DNA from: Tessaracoccus rhinocerotis
Lineage (GTDB): Bacteria; Actinomycetota; Actinomycetes; Propionibacteriales; Propionibacteriaceae
Reading direction: 5' to 3'
Assembly (NCBI RefSeq): GCF_007197885.1
Contig: NZ_VKKG01000005.1
Span: 292,302-356,301 of the forward strand
Length of the DNA stretch: 64,000 bases
Positions 33,179 to 41,704 of this stretch are shown in pieces. The notes under the pieces are model-generated. The model was not told where the DNA came from, ran no database searches, and saw only the letters and a program-made list of their open reading frames with translations. Numbering within the stretch: position 1 is the first letter of the stretch; each line of letters opens with the position of its first letter. The position numbers and the translations under genes are program-made.

Positions 33179-36064
33179 TCAGTTCTCCTCGAGGGCCGTG
33201 AGCGCCTCCTCCATCGTGGCGCGAGCCTGCTCGTTCTTGGACTGGTAGGTGCCGAGGTCACCCTCGGCGAGCGCCTGGTCCGCCTCGATGAACAGTTGCA
33301 TGCCCTCGGCGAGGAGTTCCTTGGCGCGCTCGGCCCCGACCAGGACGCTGCCGGGCTCCTCGGGATCGATCTCCTCCTCTTCCACGTTCTCGCCCGTGTC
33401 CGCTCCTGCGTCACCCTGGAACACCTGGTCGAGCGCGGCCTGCAGTGTGTTGCCGATGCCCACGTGCTCGCCGAAGCGCACCACCACGAAGCGCAGCGCC
33501 GGGTACGAGCCCGAGGCGTCGTTCTGCGTGTAGATCGGCTGCACGTAGACCAGGCCGCCGCCCAGGGGCAGGGTCAGCAGGTTGCCGTAGATCGCGGTCG
33601 CACCCTCCTGCCGGTTGAACGGCAGGAGCCTCTCGGCCACCGCCTCGTTCGTGGTGATGGCGTTGAAGGTCTGTCCGGGACCGGCGATCTGTTCGGTGTC
33701 GGACAGCTTCAGCGCACGCATCTGGCCGTAGTTGTCGCTGGTCGCGTCGGCGTTGACCGACATGTAGACCGACAGGTTCTCGCGGCCTCGCGGCACGAAC
33801 ACGGTGGTGTTGGCGAAGTGCGGCTGGGTGTCGCCCGGCCAACGGATGGTCAGGAAGTAGGGAGGTTCCTGGGTGGGCTGCTGGCCAGGTGCGACCGGGT
33901 CGTTGGGCACCTCCCAGATGTCCGACTCCTGGTACCACGTGTTGGTGTTGGTGGTGTGGTAGCGGCCCAGCACCTGACGCTGGATCTTGAAGAGATCCTG
34001 CGGGTAGCGCAGGTGTGCCATCAGGTCCGGCGAGATCTCCTCCTTGGGGGTGACCACGCCGGGGAACACCTTGTCCCAGGTCTGCAGGATCGGGTCGTTC
34101 TCGTCCCACTCGTAGAGCTTCACAGTGCCGTCATAGGCGTCGACGGTGGCCTTGACCGAGTTGCGAACGTAGTTGACCTGCGTCCCCACCAGCAGCCTGT
34201 CGGCCGCAGTGCGGGTGTCGGAGATGGCCTGGGCCCAGTCCACCCTCGTGGAGTTCGGGAAGTTGGCCGTGGACGTGTAGGCGTCGATGATCCACACGAT
34301 GCGGCCGTCGACGACGCTCGGGTAGGGGTCGGAGTCGAGCGTCAGCCACGGTGCGGCTTCCTGGACGCGGTCCGCGGGGACGCGGTTGTGCAGGAGGCGG
34401 GACTCCTCGTTGACACGGTCCGAGAGCATCAGGTTGACGTCTCCGAAACGGATCGCGAACAGCGACTTCGTGAAGAAGTCACCGACCGGCACGCCGCCGT
34501 CGCCCTGGTAGGTGTTCTTGGACTCCATGCCACCCTCGCCACCGCCCGGGGTGTCGAGCTCGACGGGCTCCGCACCGTCGGGCCCACCGGCGACCACCCA
34601 GTGCGTGGAGCGCTCGCCGAAGTAGATGCGCTGCTCGTGCTCGGGCAGCACTCCTACCGTCGGGATGCCGCCGGAGAAGAACACCGGCTCGCCGTTGGAC
34701 TGGCGCTGGTTGCCGTAGGCGGCTGCCAGACCGTGCCCATGGGTGTAGACGGTGCGCATGTTGTTCCAGGTGTCACCGGACTCCACGGAGGCAAGGTCCA
34801 GTTCACGGACGGCCACGACGGCGTCCGCCTCCGTGCCGTCGATGGTGTAGCGGTCGACGTCGAGGGTGGATGGGAAGGCGTAGTAGCCACGGACCTGCTG
34901 CAGCTGCTCGAACGCCGGCGGGATGACCGCCGGGTCCATCAGCCGGATGGCGGGCAGTGCTGCGGCGTCCTCGCGGAGCTGGCCGGCGCTGACCGTGGTC
35001 GTCGCCTCGTAGTCGGTGATCTCCACCTCGCCGATGCCGAAGGCGTGCCTGGTCGCCTCGATGTTGGCTGCGATGTAGGGGCGCTCCTTGTCCGGCTCGT
35101 CCGGGTCCACCTCGATGGTCTGGATGAACCACGGGTAGCCGATGCCGAGGATCAGCGAGGACACCACCAGCAGGGCGATGGACACACCGGGAACGCTCCA
35201 GCGCACCCGCCACGCGTTGTAGAAGCACACGAGGGCGCAGATCGCTGCGATGACCGCGACGATCAGGTGCGCGGGGATGCGCGATGCCGCGTCGGTGAAC
35301 GCGACACCCGTGAAGAGGTGGTTGGTGGTCGTCAGCAGCGAGTAGCGGTCGAGCACCTGGGAGGTTGCGAACAGCAGCAGCACCACCCCGAGCATCACCG
35401 AGAGCTGGCGTTGCGCGGCCAGCCCGCCCTTGGTGCCCGCCAGCGACACGTTGCCGAGCCCCCGCAGTGCCTTTGAGGTCAGGGATCCCGTGAGGAAGTG
35501 CACCATCAACGCGCCGAGCAGGGCGAGCACGAACGCGAAGGTCACGTACCCGAGGACGAATCGCCACCACGGCAGGTGGAAGACGTAGAACGAGGCGTCG
35601 AGTCCGAACACCGAGTCGGTCTCGCCGAACGGGGTCGCCCGGATCCAGGCGAGGAACAGCGAGGAGGCGCTGGCCGCGACGGCGCCGCCGAGCAGCCCTA
35701 GTGCCGCGGACGGCACGGCCATGATGAGCGTGGAGCGCCTGTCCAGCACGTCGCGCAGCTGCACCAGCATCTCCGAGTCGAGGTTCGCGTGCCGAACCCG
35801 GGGACGCAGCCTGTAGGCGATGGCCAGCCCCGCGAACACGAGGCCACCCATGATCAGGGCGAAGACCAGGAAGAGCCCCACCTGCGCCGCGAGCTGGGTG
35901 GTGAAGACGGTGCCCATCTCGATGCTGCGGAACCACAGCAGGTCGGTCCACACCCGGGAGGCGATGACCACGATCGCCACCACGACAGCGAGGACGATGA
36001 TGGCGGGCAGGAAGGCTCCCCGCCTCTGCTGGTCATCGGGGGCGTGTGCACTGGAGGTTGTCAT
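33179..36064 (-). CDS. UPF0182 family large membrane protein
   Basis: A 961-aa protein: seven N-terminal membrane segments (first at ~residues 17-38; others near 60, 108, 160, 210, 255 and 280) and a long extracytoplasmic part of ~600 residues. The segment VDPDEPDKERPYIAANIEAT after the last helix, GDTWNNMRTVYTHGHGLAAA and GNLLTLPLGGGLVYVQPIYT are typical of UPF0182 (COG1615). The C-terminus is acidic and helical (~900-961), suggesting a coiled region. Function unknown. It overlaps the PPA1309 gene by 4 nt, and the yylbL-like gene lies upstream in the same operon. Confidence 0.93.
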   Translation of the reverse strand: MTTSSAHAPDDQQRRGAFLPAIIVLAVVVAIVVIASRVWTDLLWFRSIEMGTVFTTQLAAQVGLFLVFALIMGGLVFAGLAIAYRLRPRVRHANLDSEMLVQLRDVLDRRSTLIMAVPSAALGLLGGAVAASASSLFLAWIRATPFGETDSVFGLDASFYVFHLPWWRFVLGYVTFAFVLALLGALMVHFLTGSLTSKALRGLGNVSLAGTKGGLAAQRQLSVMLGVVLLLFATSQVLDRYSLLTTTNHLFTGVAFTDAASRIPAHLIVAVIAAICALVCFYNAWRVRWSVPGVSIALLVVSSLILGIGYPWFIQTIEVDPDEPDKERPYIAANIEATRHAFGIGEVEITDYEATTTVSAGQLREDAAALPAIRLMDPAVIPPAFEQLQQVRGYYAFPSTLDVDRYTIDGTEADAVVAVRELDLASVESGDTWNNMRTVYTHGHGLAAAYGNQRQSNGEPVFFSGGIPTVGVLPEHEQRIYFGERSTHWVVAGGPDGAEPVELDTPGGGEGGMESKNTYQGDGGVPVGDFFTKSLFAIRFGDVNLMLSDRVNEESRLLHNRVPADRVQEAAPWLTLDSDPYPSVVDGRIVWIIDAYTSTANFPNSTRVDWAQAISDTRTAADRLLVGTQVNYVRNSVKATVDAYDGTVKLYEWDENDPILQTWDKVFPGVVTPKEEISPDLMAHLRYPQDLFKIQRQVLGRYHTTNTNTWYQESDIWEVPNDPVAPGQQPTQEPPYFLTIRWPGDTQPHFANTTVFVPRGRENLSVYMSVNADATSDNYGQMRALKLSDTEQIAGPGQTFNAITTNEAVAERLLPFNRQEGATAIYGNLLTLPLGGGLVYVQPIYTQNDASGSYPALRFVVVRFGEHVGIGNTLQAALDQVFQGDAGADTGENVEEEEIDPEEPGSVLVGAERAKELLAEGMQLFIEADQALAEGDLGTYQSKNEQARATMEEALTALEEN

Positions 36065-36585
36065 TGCGGCTTTCCTTCGAAGGTGCCCAGGAGGGCATCG
36101 GCGAGACCGGGAACCAAGTCATCGGCTCCGAGCAAGTCGTCGGGATTGGAGACGAGTCGAGCGAGACCGTGGCGGGTGCCGTCGCGCTGGACGCCCACCA
36201 CCACTCGGACGTCGGTGCGCTTGGGGTGCTTGCGCACGAAGTCGACGGCGGCATCCACCTCCTCGGGGATCTCGTCCTCGAACTCGGGGGGCAGGAATGA
36301 GCGTTCCATCGCGATCGCGGCACCGTCGACCGTCTCCGGCCAGTAGATGCCGGCGAGCCGGTCGAAGACGTCGTTGCCCGCCGCGAAGTTCTCCTGCTCG
36401 ATCGCGGTGAGCGCGTCGGGCATGGCCTCAGGGACGCGTCCGCGCAGCTGGGGTTCCAGCTCGAGCAAGGACGCGGTGGTCACCAGCGCGAAGAGCCGCG
36501 CGGGCTGGTCCCAACCGTTGTCGGAGACGTGACGTTCGATGTCGGCGAGACAGGCGACGAGCCTGCTGGAATCGGGCTCACTCAC
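36061..36585 (-). CDS. PPA1309 family protein
   Basis: A 174-aa soluble protein. MSEPDSSRLVACLADIERHV, DQPARLFALV.T..L...EPQL and the ending DVRVVVGVQRDGTRHGLARL with DD.L..ADDLVPGL fit the PPA1309 family named after Cutibacterium acnes. No enzymatic motif is seen. It sits between the YlbL-like protease gene (8-nt overlap) and UPF0182 (4-nt overlap), and this gene trio is conserved in actinobacteria as far as I recall. Function unknown. Confidence 0.87.
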   Translation of the reverse strand: MSEPDSSRLVACLADIERHVSDNGWDQPARLFALVTTASLLELEPQLRGRVPEAMPDALTAIEQENFAAGNDVFDRLAGIYWPETVDGAAIAMERSFLPPEFEDEIPEEVDAAVDFVRKHPKRTDVRVVVGVQRDGTRHGLARLVSNPDDLLGADDLVPGLADALLGTFEGKPQ

Positions 36586-37618
36586 AGGTGGGTACCTCCA
36601 TGTCGGACTGGCCTTCCTTGATCAACTGCAGCGCAGCGATGGCATCTTTCAGGGTGTCCACCGGGACCAGGCGCAGGTCCGTGCGGAAGTCACCGATGTT
36701 CTTGCAGGTCTCCATGGGCAGCACGAAGATGGTCGCGCCCGCACGTTCGGCGCCGCGAATCTTGGCGCGGATGCCACCGATCCCCTCCACCTTGCCGGAA
36801 GCGTCCACCTCTCCGGTGATGGCCACGACGTGGTCGCCGATCAGGCTGCCCTCGGTGATCTTGTCGTAGATGGCGAGGCTGAACACGAGCCCGGCACTGG
36901 GACCGACGACCGCAGGGTCGATGCGGTACTCGACCTGCGGCGCGAAGAGATACCCCACGTCCACGCCGATGCCGGCGTAGGGCTGCGAGTCGGCGTTCGC
37001 CGTGGTCACGACGCTGACCGTCAGCTGGGCGCCGTCGCGCACCACCTTGAACACGACGGGGTCCCCGACCGATCGGTTGCGGATGACCTCTGCGACGTCG
37101 TCGCGGGTGGAGACGACCTGCCCGTCGATGCTCTCGATGAGATCCCCGGCATGGAGCTTCCCATTGGACGGACCTGCCAGCACCACGCTGGAAACCATCG
37201 GCATCTCCGTGACCGGCTGGCCGGCGGCCCGCAGCGCCGCCACGACGGCGTGGTCGCGCGAGCTGTCCATGGAGGCCACGGCCTCCTCCCGGACCTGCTC
37301 GTTGGACTTTCCGGGCGGGTAGACGACGTCGCGGGGCAGCGCTTCGGAGTCCGGTGCCAGGTGCGCGATCAGCGCCTCCGGGAGACTGACCGACGCGTCC
37401 ACGCTGGAGCGCGAAACGGTCGTGAGGCGGAGCTCACCGCGGGTGGGGTAGTTCTCGAGCCCGTTGACCTGCAGCAGCGGGCCGTCCTCGTCGGCGCCGA
37501 GGACGTCGATGGTCTCGCCCGGCCGCCAGGTGACGACGGGCACGGGGACCAGCACGATCAGCGCCGCCAGTACGACGAAGAGGATAGAGGAGACGATGGC
37601 CACCACGTTGCGCGACAT
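36578..37618 (-). CDS. YlbL-like membrane-anchored PDZ/Lon (S16) protease
   Basis: A 346-aa protein with an N-terminal membrane anchor (~residues 5-27), a PDZ domain (~145-205; AGPSNGKLHAGDLIESIDG) and a C-terminal Lon-type proteolytic domain. The Ser-Lys dyad is visible: Ser241 in VVGPSAGLVFSLA and Lys286 in EGIGGIRAKIRGA, 45 residues apart as in Lon. There is no AAA domain, so it acts without ATP, probably on the outer face of the membrane. ATG 37618 is supported by AGGGAGG. First gene of the operon with PPA1309 and UPF0182; divergent from the DUF2342 gene. Confidence 0.92.
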   Translation of the reverse strand: MSRNVVAIVSSILFVVLAALIVLVPVPVVTWRPGETIDVLGADEDGPLLQVNGLENYPTRGELRLTTVSRSSVDASVSLPEALIAHLAPDSEALPRDVVYPPGKSNEQVREEAVASMDSSRDHAVVAALRAAGQPVTEMPMVSSVVLAGPSNGKLHAGDLIESIDGQVVSTRDDVAEVIRNRSVGDPVVFKVVRDGAQLTVSVVTTANADSQPYAGIGVDVGYLFAPQVEYRIDPAVVGPSAGLVFSLAIYDKITEGSLIGDHVVAITGEVDASGKVEGIGGIRAKIRGAERAGATIFVLPMETCKNIGDFRTDLRLVPVDTLKDAIAALQLIKEGQSDMEVPTCE

Positions 37619-37744
37619 CGAGCCTCCCTTCAACCGCCGACACCCGACAGTGGCCAAGCGTACCAACCATGGAGGAAGTGCCATTGGGCAGGTGTTTGAC
37701 CGGTGTTGTTCAATGGTTCCTACAGCCGAGGAAAGGGACCCACC

Positions 37745-39097
37745 ATGTCAGGCGGCGACACGTCCGGACCAACGCCCGGGGGCTTCGGAGGATTCGACTT
37801 CGAGGAACTCCGCAAGCTGCTCGAACAACTGGGGATGAGCGGCGCCGGGGACATTGACTTCTCCAAGCTCATGGAACAGTTCTCGCGCGCACAGGCCGCG
37901 GGGGGCGTGGGCTTCGGCTTCACCAACGCCGACCGCGACCCGGACGCTGCCTGGCGCACGACGATCACCTCGGCGAAGCAGTTGACGCAGGGACTCGGCC
38001 CGGATCCGGCGCTCACCTCCTCTGAGAGCCACGCGATCGTGGACGCCGAACGCCTGGCGCAGAGCTGGCTCTCCGCCAAGACCTCCTTCCCCGAGACCGG
38101 GGTGCCACCGGAGACCCTGCGCAGGGAGGACTGGCTGGACGAGACCAGCGCCGGCTGGCGCGAGATCGTGGAACCGATCATGAACGGGCTGGCCGAGGCT
38201 CTGGGCCGTGGCGCAATGGCCGAGGACGAGCCCGAGCTGGGGGCGCTCACGTCGATGCTTGCCCCGATGATGAAGCAGTCGGCCTCCCTGATCTATCGCG
38301 ACCGCCTCAAGAAGGTGCTCGCCGAGGTGGCGGGCTCAACCCTGACGGGGACCGAGATCGGCATCAACCTCCTCCCCCGGGCACGCGTCACGATCCTGCC
38401 GAGCAACGTCGCCGAGTTCACCCGGGACCTCGAGATCCCCGAGGCCGACGTACTGCTCTACCTGGTGCTGCGCGAGGCCGCTCGCATCCGGCTGTTCCAC
38501 CACGTCACGTGGCTGGGCCCACAGCTCAACGCGCTGCTGGCCCACTACGCCCGCGAGATCGTCATCGACTTCGAGGCCATCTCCTCCGAACTGGATCCCT
38601 CCAGCCTGGAGCAGTTCTCGCTGGAGGACATCGTCGCCGTCGGTGAACGGGTCCGGGGCTCCTTCTTCAAGCCCGCGAGCACCGAGACCCAGTTGGAGAT
38701 CCTCGGGCGGCTGGAACTGCTGTTGGCCCTCATCGAGGGCTGGGTGGACCACGTCACCTTCCGCGCCACGGAGGCCTGGATGCCCAACGCCGGCTCGCTG
38801 AGCGAGGTGGTGCGCCGGCGTCGGGCAGCCGGCGGACCGACCAAGGACGTGTTCAGCAACCTGCTGGGCCTCGACCTGCGCCCACGGGTGGTGCGCGACG
38901 CGGAGAACCTGTGGGCAGCCATCGAGCACGAGCGTGGAGCCGAGGGCCGCGACGCGGTCTGGCAGCACCCGGACCTCCTGCCCACCGCGGGGCATCTCGC
39001 TGATCCGCTCTCCTACGGCAAGGAGACGTCCGCCGAACCAGAGCAGGACGAACTGGACGTGGAGTTGCGAAAACTGCTCGGTGACAGCGGAAACTGA
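37745..39097 (+). CDS. DUF2342 family protein (zincin-like, motif degenerate)
   Basis: A 450-aa protein with a Gly-rich head (SGGDTSGPTPGGFGGFDFEE), then the helical DUF2342 core often named zinc-dependent metalloprotease or putative hydrolase. The region corresponding to HExxH reads Arg243-Glu244-Ala-Ala-Arg247 in LREAARIRLFHHVTWLG, so both zinc histidines are missing while the Glu remains. I therefore doubt protease activity. GAGGAAAGGG lies 6-15 nt before ATG 37745. The gene is divergent from the YlbL-like protease, as in the mycobacterial Rv3194c-Rv3195 region (recalled). Confidence 0.85.
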   Translation: MSGGDTSGPTPGGFGGFDFEELRKLLEQLGMSGAGDIDFSKLMEQFSRAQAAGGVGFGFTNADRDPDAAWRTTITSAKQLTQGLGPDPALTSSESHAIVDAERLAQSWLSAKTSFPETGVPPETLRREDWLDETSAGWREIVEPIMNGLAEALGRGAMAEDEPELGALTSMLAPMMKQSASLIYRDRLKKVLAEVAGSTLTGTEIGINLLPRARVTILPSNVAEFTRDLEIPEADVLLYLVLREAARIRLFHHVTWLGPQLNALLAHYAREIVIDFEAISSELDPSSLEQFSLEDIVAVGERVRGSFFKPASTETQLEILGRLELLLALIEGWVDHVTFRATEAWMPNAGSLSEVVRRRRAAGGPTKDVFSNLLGLDLRPRVVRDAENLWAAIEHERGAEGRDAVWQHPDLLPTAGHLADPLSYGKETSAEPEQDELDVELRKLLGDSGN

Positions 39098-39333
39098 CGA
39101 ACCACTTGACGCGGGCACTCAAGTCCCGACAGACTCGTCTACCGAGGGTCCCGAAGGAAGCACGCGCAGGGGAAGGCGAGTGCAGCCAACGGGACTCTCG
39201 CTACGTTCACGGGGACGGCAAGTTGAATTGGGCGGCCCGGGTTGCGCCGTAATTCACCCCCGGACGGCTACAGTTGCACAGGACTCGCCTCGGTGACCGG
39301 GGCGAAGGTACTAAAAACAATCTAGGAGGAACA
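39098..39333. other. 236-bp intergenic region, no gene seen
   Basis: Between the DUF2342 and DUF5679 genes. No convincing ORF. The second half is richer in A/T (GTTGAATTGGG, CGTAATTCAC) and probably contains the DUF5679 promoter; TACAGT near 39270 could be a -10, but I found no matching -35 at standard spacing. Confidence 0.4.
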
Positions 39334-39495
39334 ATGGCTGCAGAGACCTACGAGGGCTCGTTCTACTGCGTGAAGTGCAAGGAGAAGCGCGACGCCACCG
39401 GTGAAGTCGTCGTGAACGCCAAGGGCACGAAGATGGCCAAGGGCAAGTGCCCCGTGTGCGGCACCAACCTGAACCGCATCCTCGGCAAGGCCTGA
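39334..39495 (+). CDS. DUF5679 zinc-ribbon protein
   Basis: A 53-aa protein with two CxxC pairs (FYCVKCKEKRD and GKCPVCGTNLNRIL), forming a small zinc ribbon. MAAETYEGSFYCVKCKEKR and KGTKMAKGKCPVCGT match DUF5679. A strong ribosome binding site (TAGGAGGA) precedes ATG 39334, and a long perfect terminator follows, so high expression is likely. Function unknown; similarity to ribosomal L33/L36-type ribbons is only structural. Confidence 0.88.
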   Translation: MAAETYEGSFYCVKCKEKRDATGEVVVNAKGTKMAKGKCPVCGTNLNRILGKA

Positions 39496-39510
39496 GTCCC
39501 ACAGGACTTC

Positions 39511-39554
39511 AACGGGAGCGGGCCGGTGACGGATCACCGGCCCGCTCCCGTTTT
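39511..39554 (+). terminator. strong intrinsic terminator after DUF5679 gene
   Basis: Perfect 17-bp stem, 39513-39529 with 39534-39550 (CGGGAGCGGGCCGGTGA and its complement), 4-nt loop, followed by TTTT. It ends directly at the uvrD2 stop codon, so it separates the convergent genes. Confidence 0.92.
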
Positions 39555-41594
39555 CTATGCCCCGGCCAGGTGGTCGGAGATGACCTGTAGGGCGCCCGGA
39601 CCGTAGCGGTCCGCCTTGACCGCCCCCACCCCCGGAATCCGCAGCAGTTCGGCACGGTCCCTCGGCACCGCCTCCGCCACCGCCTGCAGTGTGGCATCGG
39701 TGAAGACCACGAACGCCGGTACTGATGCTACGGCGGCCGTCCTGGTGCGCCATTCCCGAAGCGCCTCGAGCAGCCCCTCGTCGTACTCGACGACGCAGTC
39801 GAGATGCCTCAACAGCTTGCGCTCGGCGCCCGTGGTGACGGGGTGACCGCACACGGAGCAGCGCCGGGAACGTGGTGAGGACGCTCCGCCGGTGGCGGGT
39901 CGCGCCGCCGGTTGGGTGGCGGCCACACCGTCCAGGAACCGTGAGCGGACGGCCTTCCCCCTGACCGCCGAGGTGGGGTGCGAGACCCTCAGGTGCGTCC
40001 GGGCGCGAGTGAGCGCGACATGGAGCAGGCGGCGTTCCTCCGACAGTGCGGGCTCCTCCGTGCTGAGCGCGAACGGGACCAGCCCCTCGCGGACTCCGAC
40101 CACGGCGACCGCGTCCCACTCGAGGCCCTTGGCGCCGTGCATCGTTGTGAGCGTGACCGACTCAGCCACCGGGGACTCCTCCCAGGCCGCCCGTTCCGAG
40201 AGCCAGGCACTGAACTCAGCCGCCGTCCATCCGACCCTGCTCTCGGCCTCCGCCACCGCCATGTCCTTCAGCGCGTTCAGGGACTCCCACTGCTCCCGCT
40301 GGCGGCCCATGCCCGACGGCGGCTCGCTGGTCCACCCCGTGGACTCCAGGTACCTGCCGACAAGCGCCACCGGCTCCGCCGTGGGTTCCCGGGCCGCCGC
40401 CGCCGACAGCGCGTGAACAGCCTGCCGGACCTCGGGACGCTGGTAGTAGGCATCGGTGCCGCGCACTGAGTACGGGATTGCGGCGTTGGCGAGCGCCGCC
40501 TCGATGGTTGGCGCCTGCGCGTTGATCCGGAACAGGACCGCCATCTCGGACCACGGCGTGCCCTGCGCGTGCAGGGTCCTGAACCAGTCGGTGACCGCGG
40601 CCGCCTCGTCGGCCTCGCTGCCCTCGGAGTGGAAGGAGGGCGCGGCACCCGCCGAACCGCGCGTGGCCCGGAGCGCCGCGTCGGCCGCGGCACCAAGGCG
40701 CAGCACCTTGTTGGCGACCTGCAGGATCTCGGGCGTGGAACGGTAGTTGCGCACGAGCCGCACCTGCTCGGCGTCGTGCTCCGCCGCGAACCCAAGCAGG
40801 TACTCGGCCCGAGCCCCCGCGAAGGAGTGGATCGCCTGGTTCGGGTCTCCCACCACGCAGACGTCGCTGCGGCCGTCGACCCACAACGAGATCAGGCGGT
40901 GCTGGATGGCCGAGACGTCCTGGTACTCGTCGACGATGAAGTGGCGGTACTGCTCCCTGATCGCCTCCCCTGCCGTTGGGTACTCGGCCAGGAGCGCTGC
41001 GGCGCAGAGCAGCACGTCGTTGAAGTCCACGAGTCCGGCGGCGGACTTGGCCTTCTCGTAGTTGACCATCACCGCGGCGACCTGGGTTGGGGTGGCTCCC
41101 GAGACGTCCCGCCCGTTGGGCCCTGCCAGTTCCGCGTACCGGGCGGGCGCCACGTTGCTCGACTTCGCCCAGGAGATCTCCGTCTCGAGATCCCGCACCA
41201 GGGCGGTCTCCGCACCGCCGAGCACCTGGTTGGCCGCCCGCGCCACGAACGAGAACGTGTTGTCGGCGACGGCCGGGAACTCGGTGCGGAAGGTCTGCGG
41301 CCAGAAGTAGCGGCACTGCCGCAGCGCGGCGGCGTGGATGGTGCGCGCCTGCGCCCCCCTCACGCCGAGCCCCGCGAGCCGGCTGCGCATCTCCCCCGCG
41401 GCGCGGGTGGTGAACGTCACGGCCAAGGTGGCGCTCGGCAGGTAGCGGCCCTCCCTGACCGCGTTGGCGACCCTGTGCGTGATGGCACGGGTCTTGCCGG
41501 TGCCGGCGCCGGCCAGCACCACGAGCGGGCTCTCCAATGTGGTTGCAACTCTCAACTGGTCTGGGTCGAGGACGTCGAGGATCGGATCTGTCAC
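39555..41594 (-). CDS. uvrD2: UvrD2-like superfamily 1 DNA helicase with zinc motif and HRDC domain
   Basis: A 679-aa SF1A helicase. Walker A VLAGAGTGKTRAITHRV (~residues 28-44), motif Ia TFTTRAAGEMRSRL, Walker B HFIVDEYQDVSAIQ, motif III VVGDPNQAIHSFAGA, motif IV VRLVRNYRST, motif V TTMHGAKGLEW, motif VI VALTRARTHL. After the motor comes a metal-binding segment, CSVCGHP ... RHLDC, where mycobacterial UvrD2 has four cysteines; here the third ligand is His. An HRDC domain (~600-679) ends the protein. GTG 41594 is chosen because CACAAT lies 6 nt upstream, predicting a leaderless mRNA; the open frame further upstream is not protein-like. Confidence 0.92.
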   Translation of the reverse strand: MTDPILDVLDPDQLRVATTLESPLVVLAGAGTGKTRAITHRVANAVREGRYLPSATLAVTFTTRAAGEMRSRLAGLGVRGAQARTIHAAALRQCRYFWPQTFRTEFPAVADNTFSFVARAANQVLGGAETALVRDLETEISWAKSSNVAPARYAELAGPNGRDVSGATPTQVAAVMVNYEKAKSAAGLVDFNDVLLCAAALLAEYPTAGEAIREQYRHFIVDEYQDVSAIQHRLISLWVDGRSDVCVVGDPNQAIHSFAGARAEYLLGFAAEHDAEQVRLVRNYRSTPEILQVANKVLRLGAAADAALRATRGSAGAAPSFHSEGSEADEAAAVTDWFRTLHAQGTPWSEMAVLFRINAQAPTIEAALANAAIPYSVRGTDAYYQRPEVRQAVHALSAAAAREPTAEPVALVGRYLESTGWTSEPPSGMGRQREQWESLNALKDMAVAEAESRVGWTAAEFSAWLSERAAWEESPVAESVTLTTMHGAKGLEWDAVAVVGVREGLVPFALSTEEPALSEERRLLHVALTRARTHLRVSHPTSAVRGKAVRSRFLDGVAATQPAARPATGGASSPRSRRCSVCGHPVTTGAERKLLRHLDCVVEYDEGLLEALREWRTRTAAVASVPAFVVFTDATLQAVAEAVPRDRAELLRIPGVGAVKADRYGPGALQVISDHLAGA

Positions 41595-41600
41595 AGGCCC

Positions 41601-41606
41601 ATTGTG
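41601..41606 (-). promoter_or_regulatory. -10 element of a predicted leaderless uvrD2 mRNA
   Basis: CACAAT on the minus strand, then 6 nt (GGGCCT) and the GTG at 41594. No ribosome binding site is visible. The plus-strand recC promoter must lie in the same 110-bp divergent gap; TAGGGT at 41670-41675 is a candidate. Confidence 0.4.
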
Positions 41607-41704
41607 GGCCACCCCGCTGACAGGTCCTGCCGCGGCCGGACCCGGACGGGATCTGTCGGTGCGGCTGGATAGGGTGTGCACCGTACCTGGAAAGGGGGAC
41701 TGGG

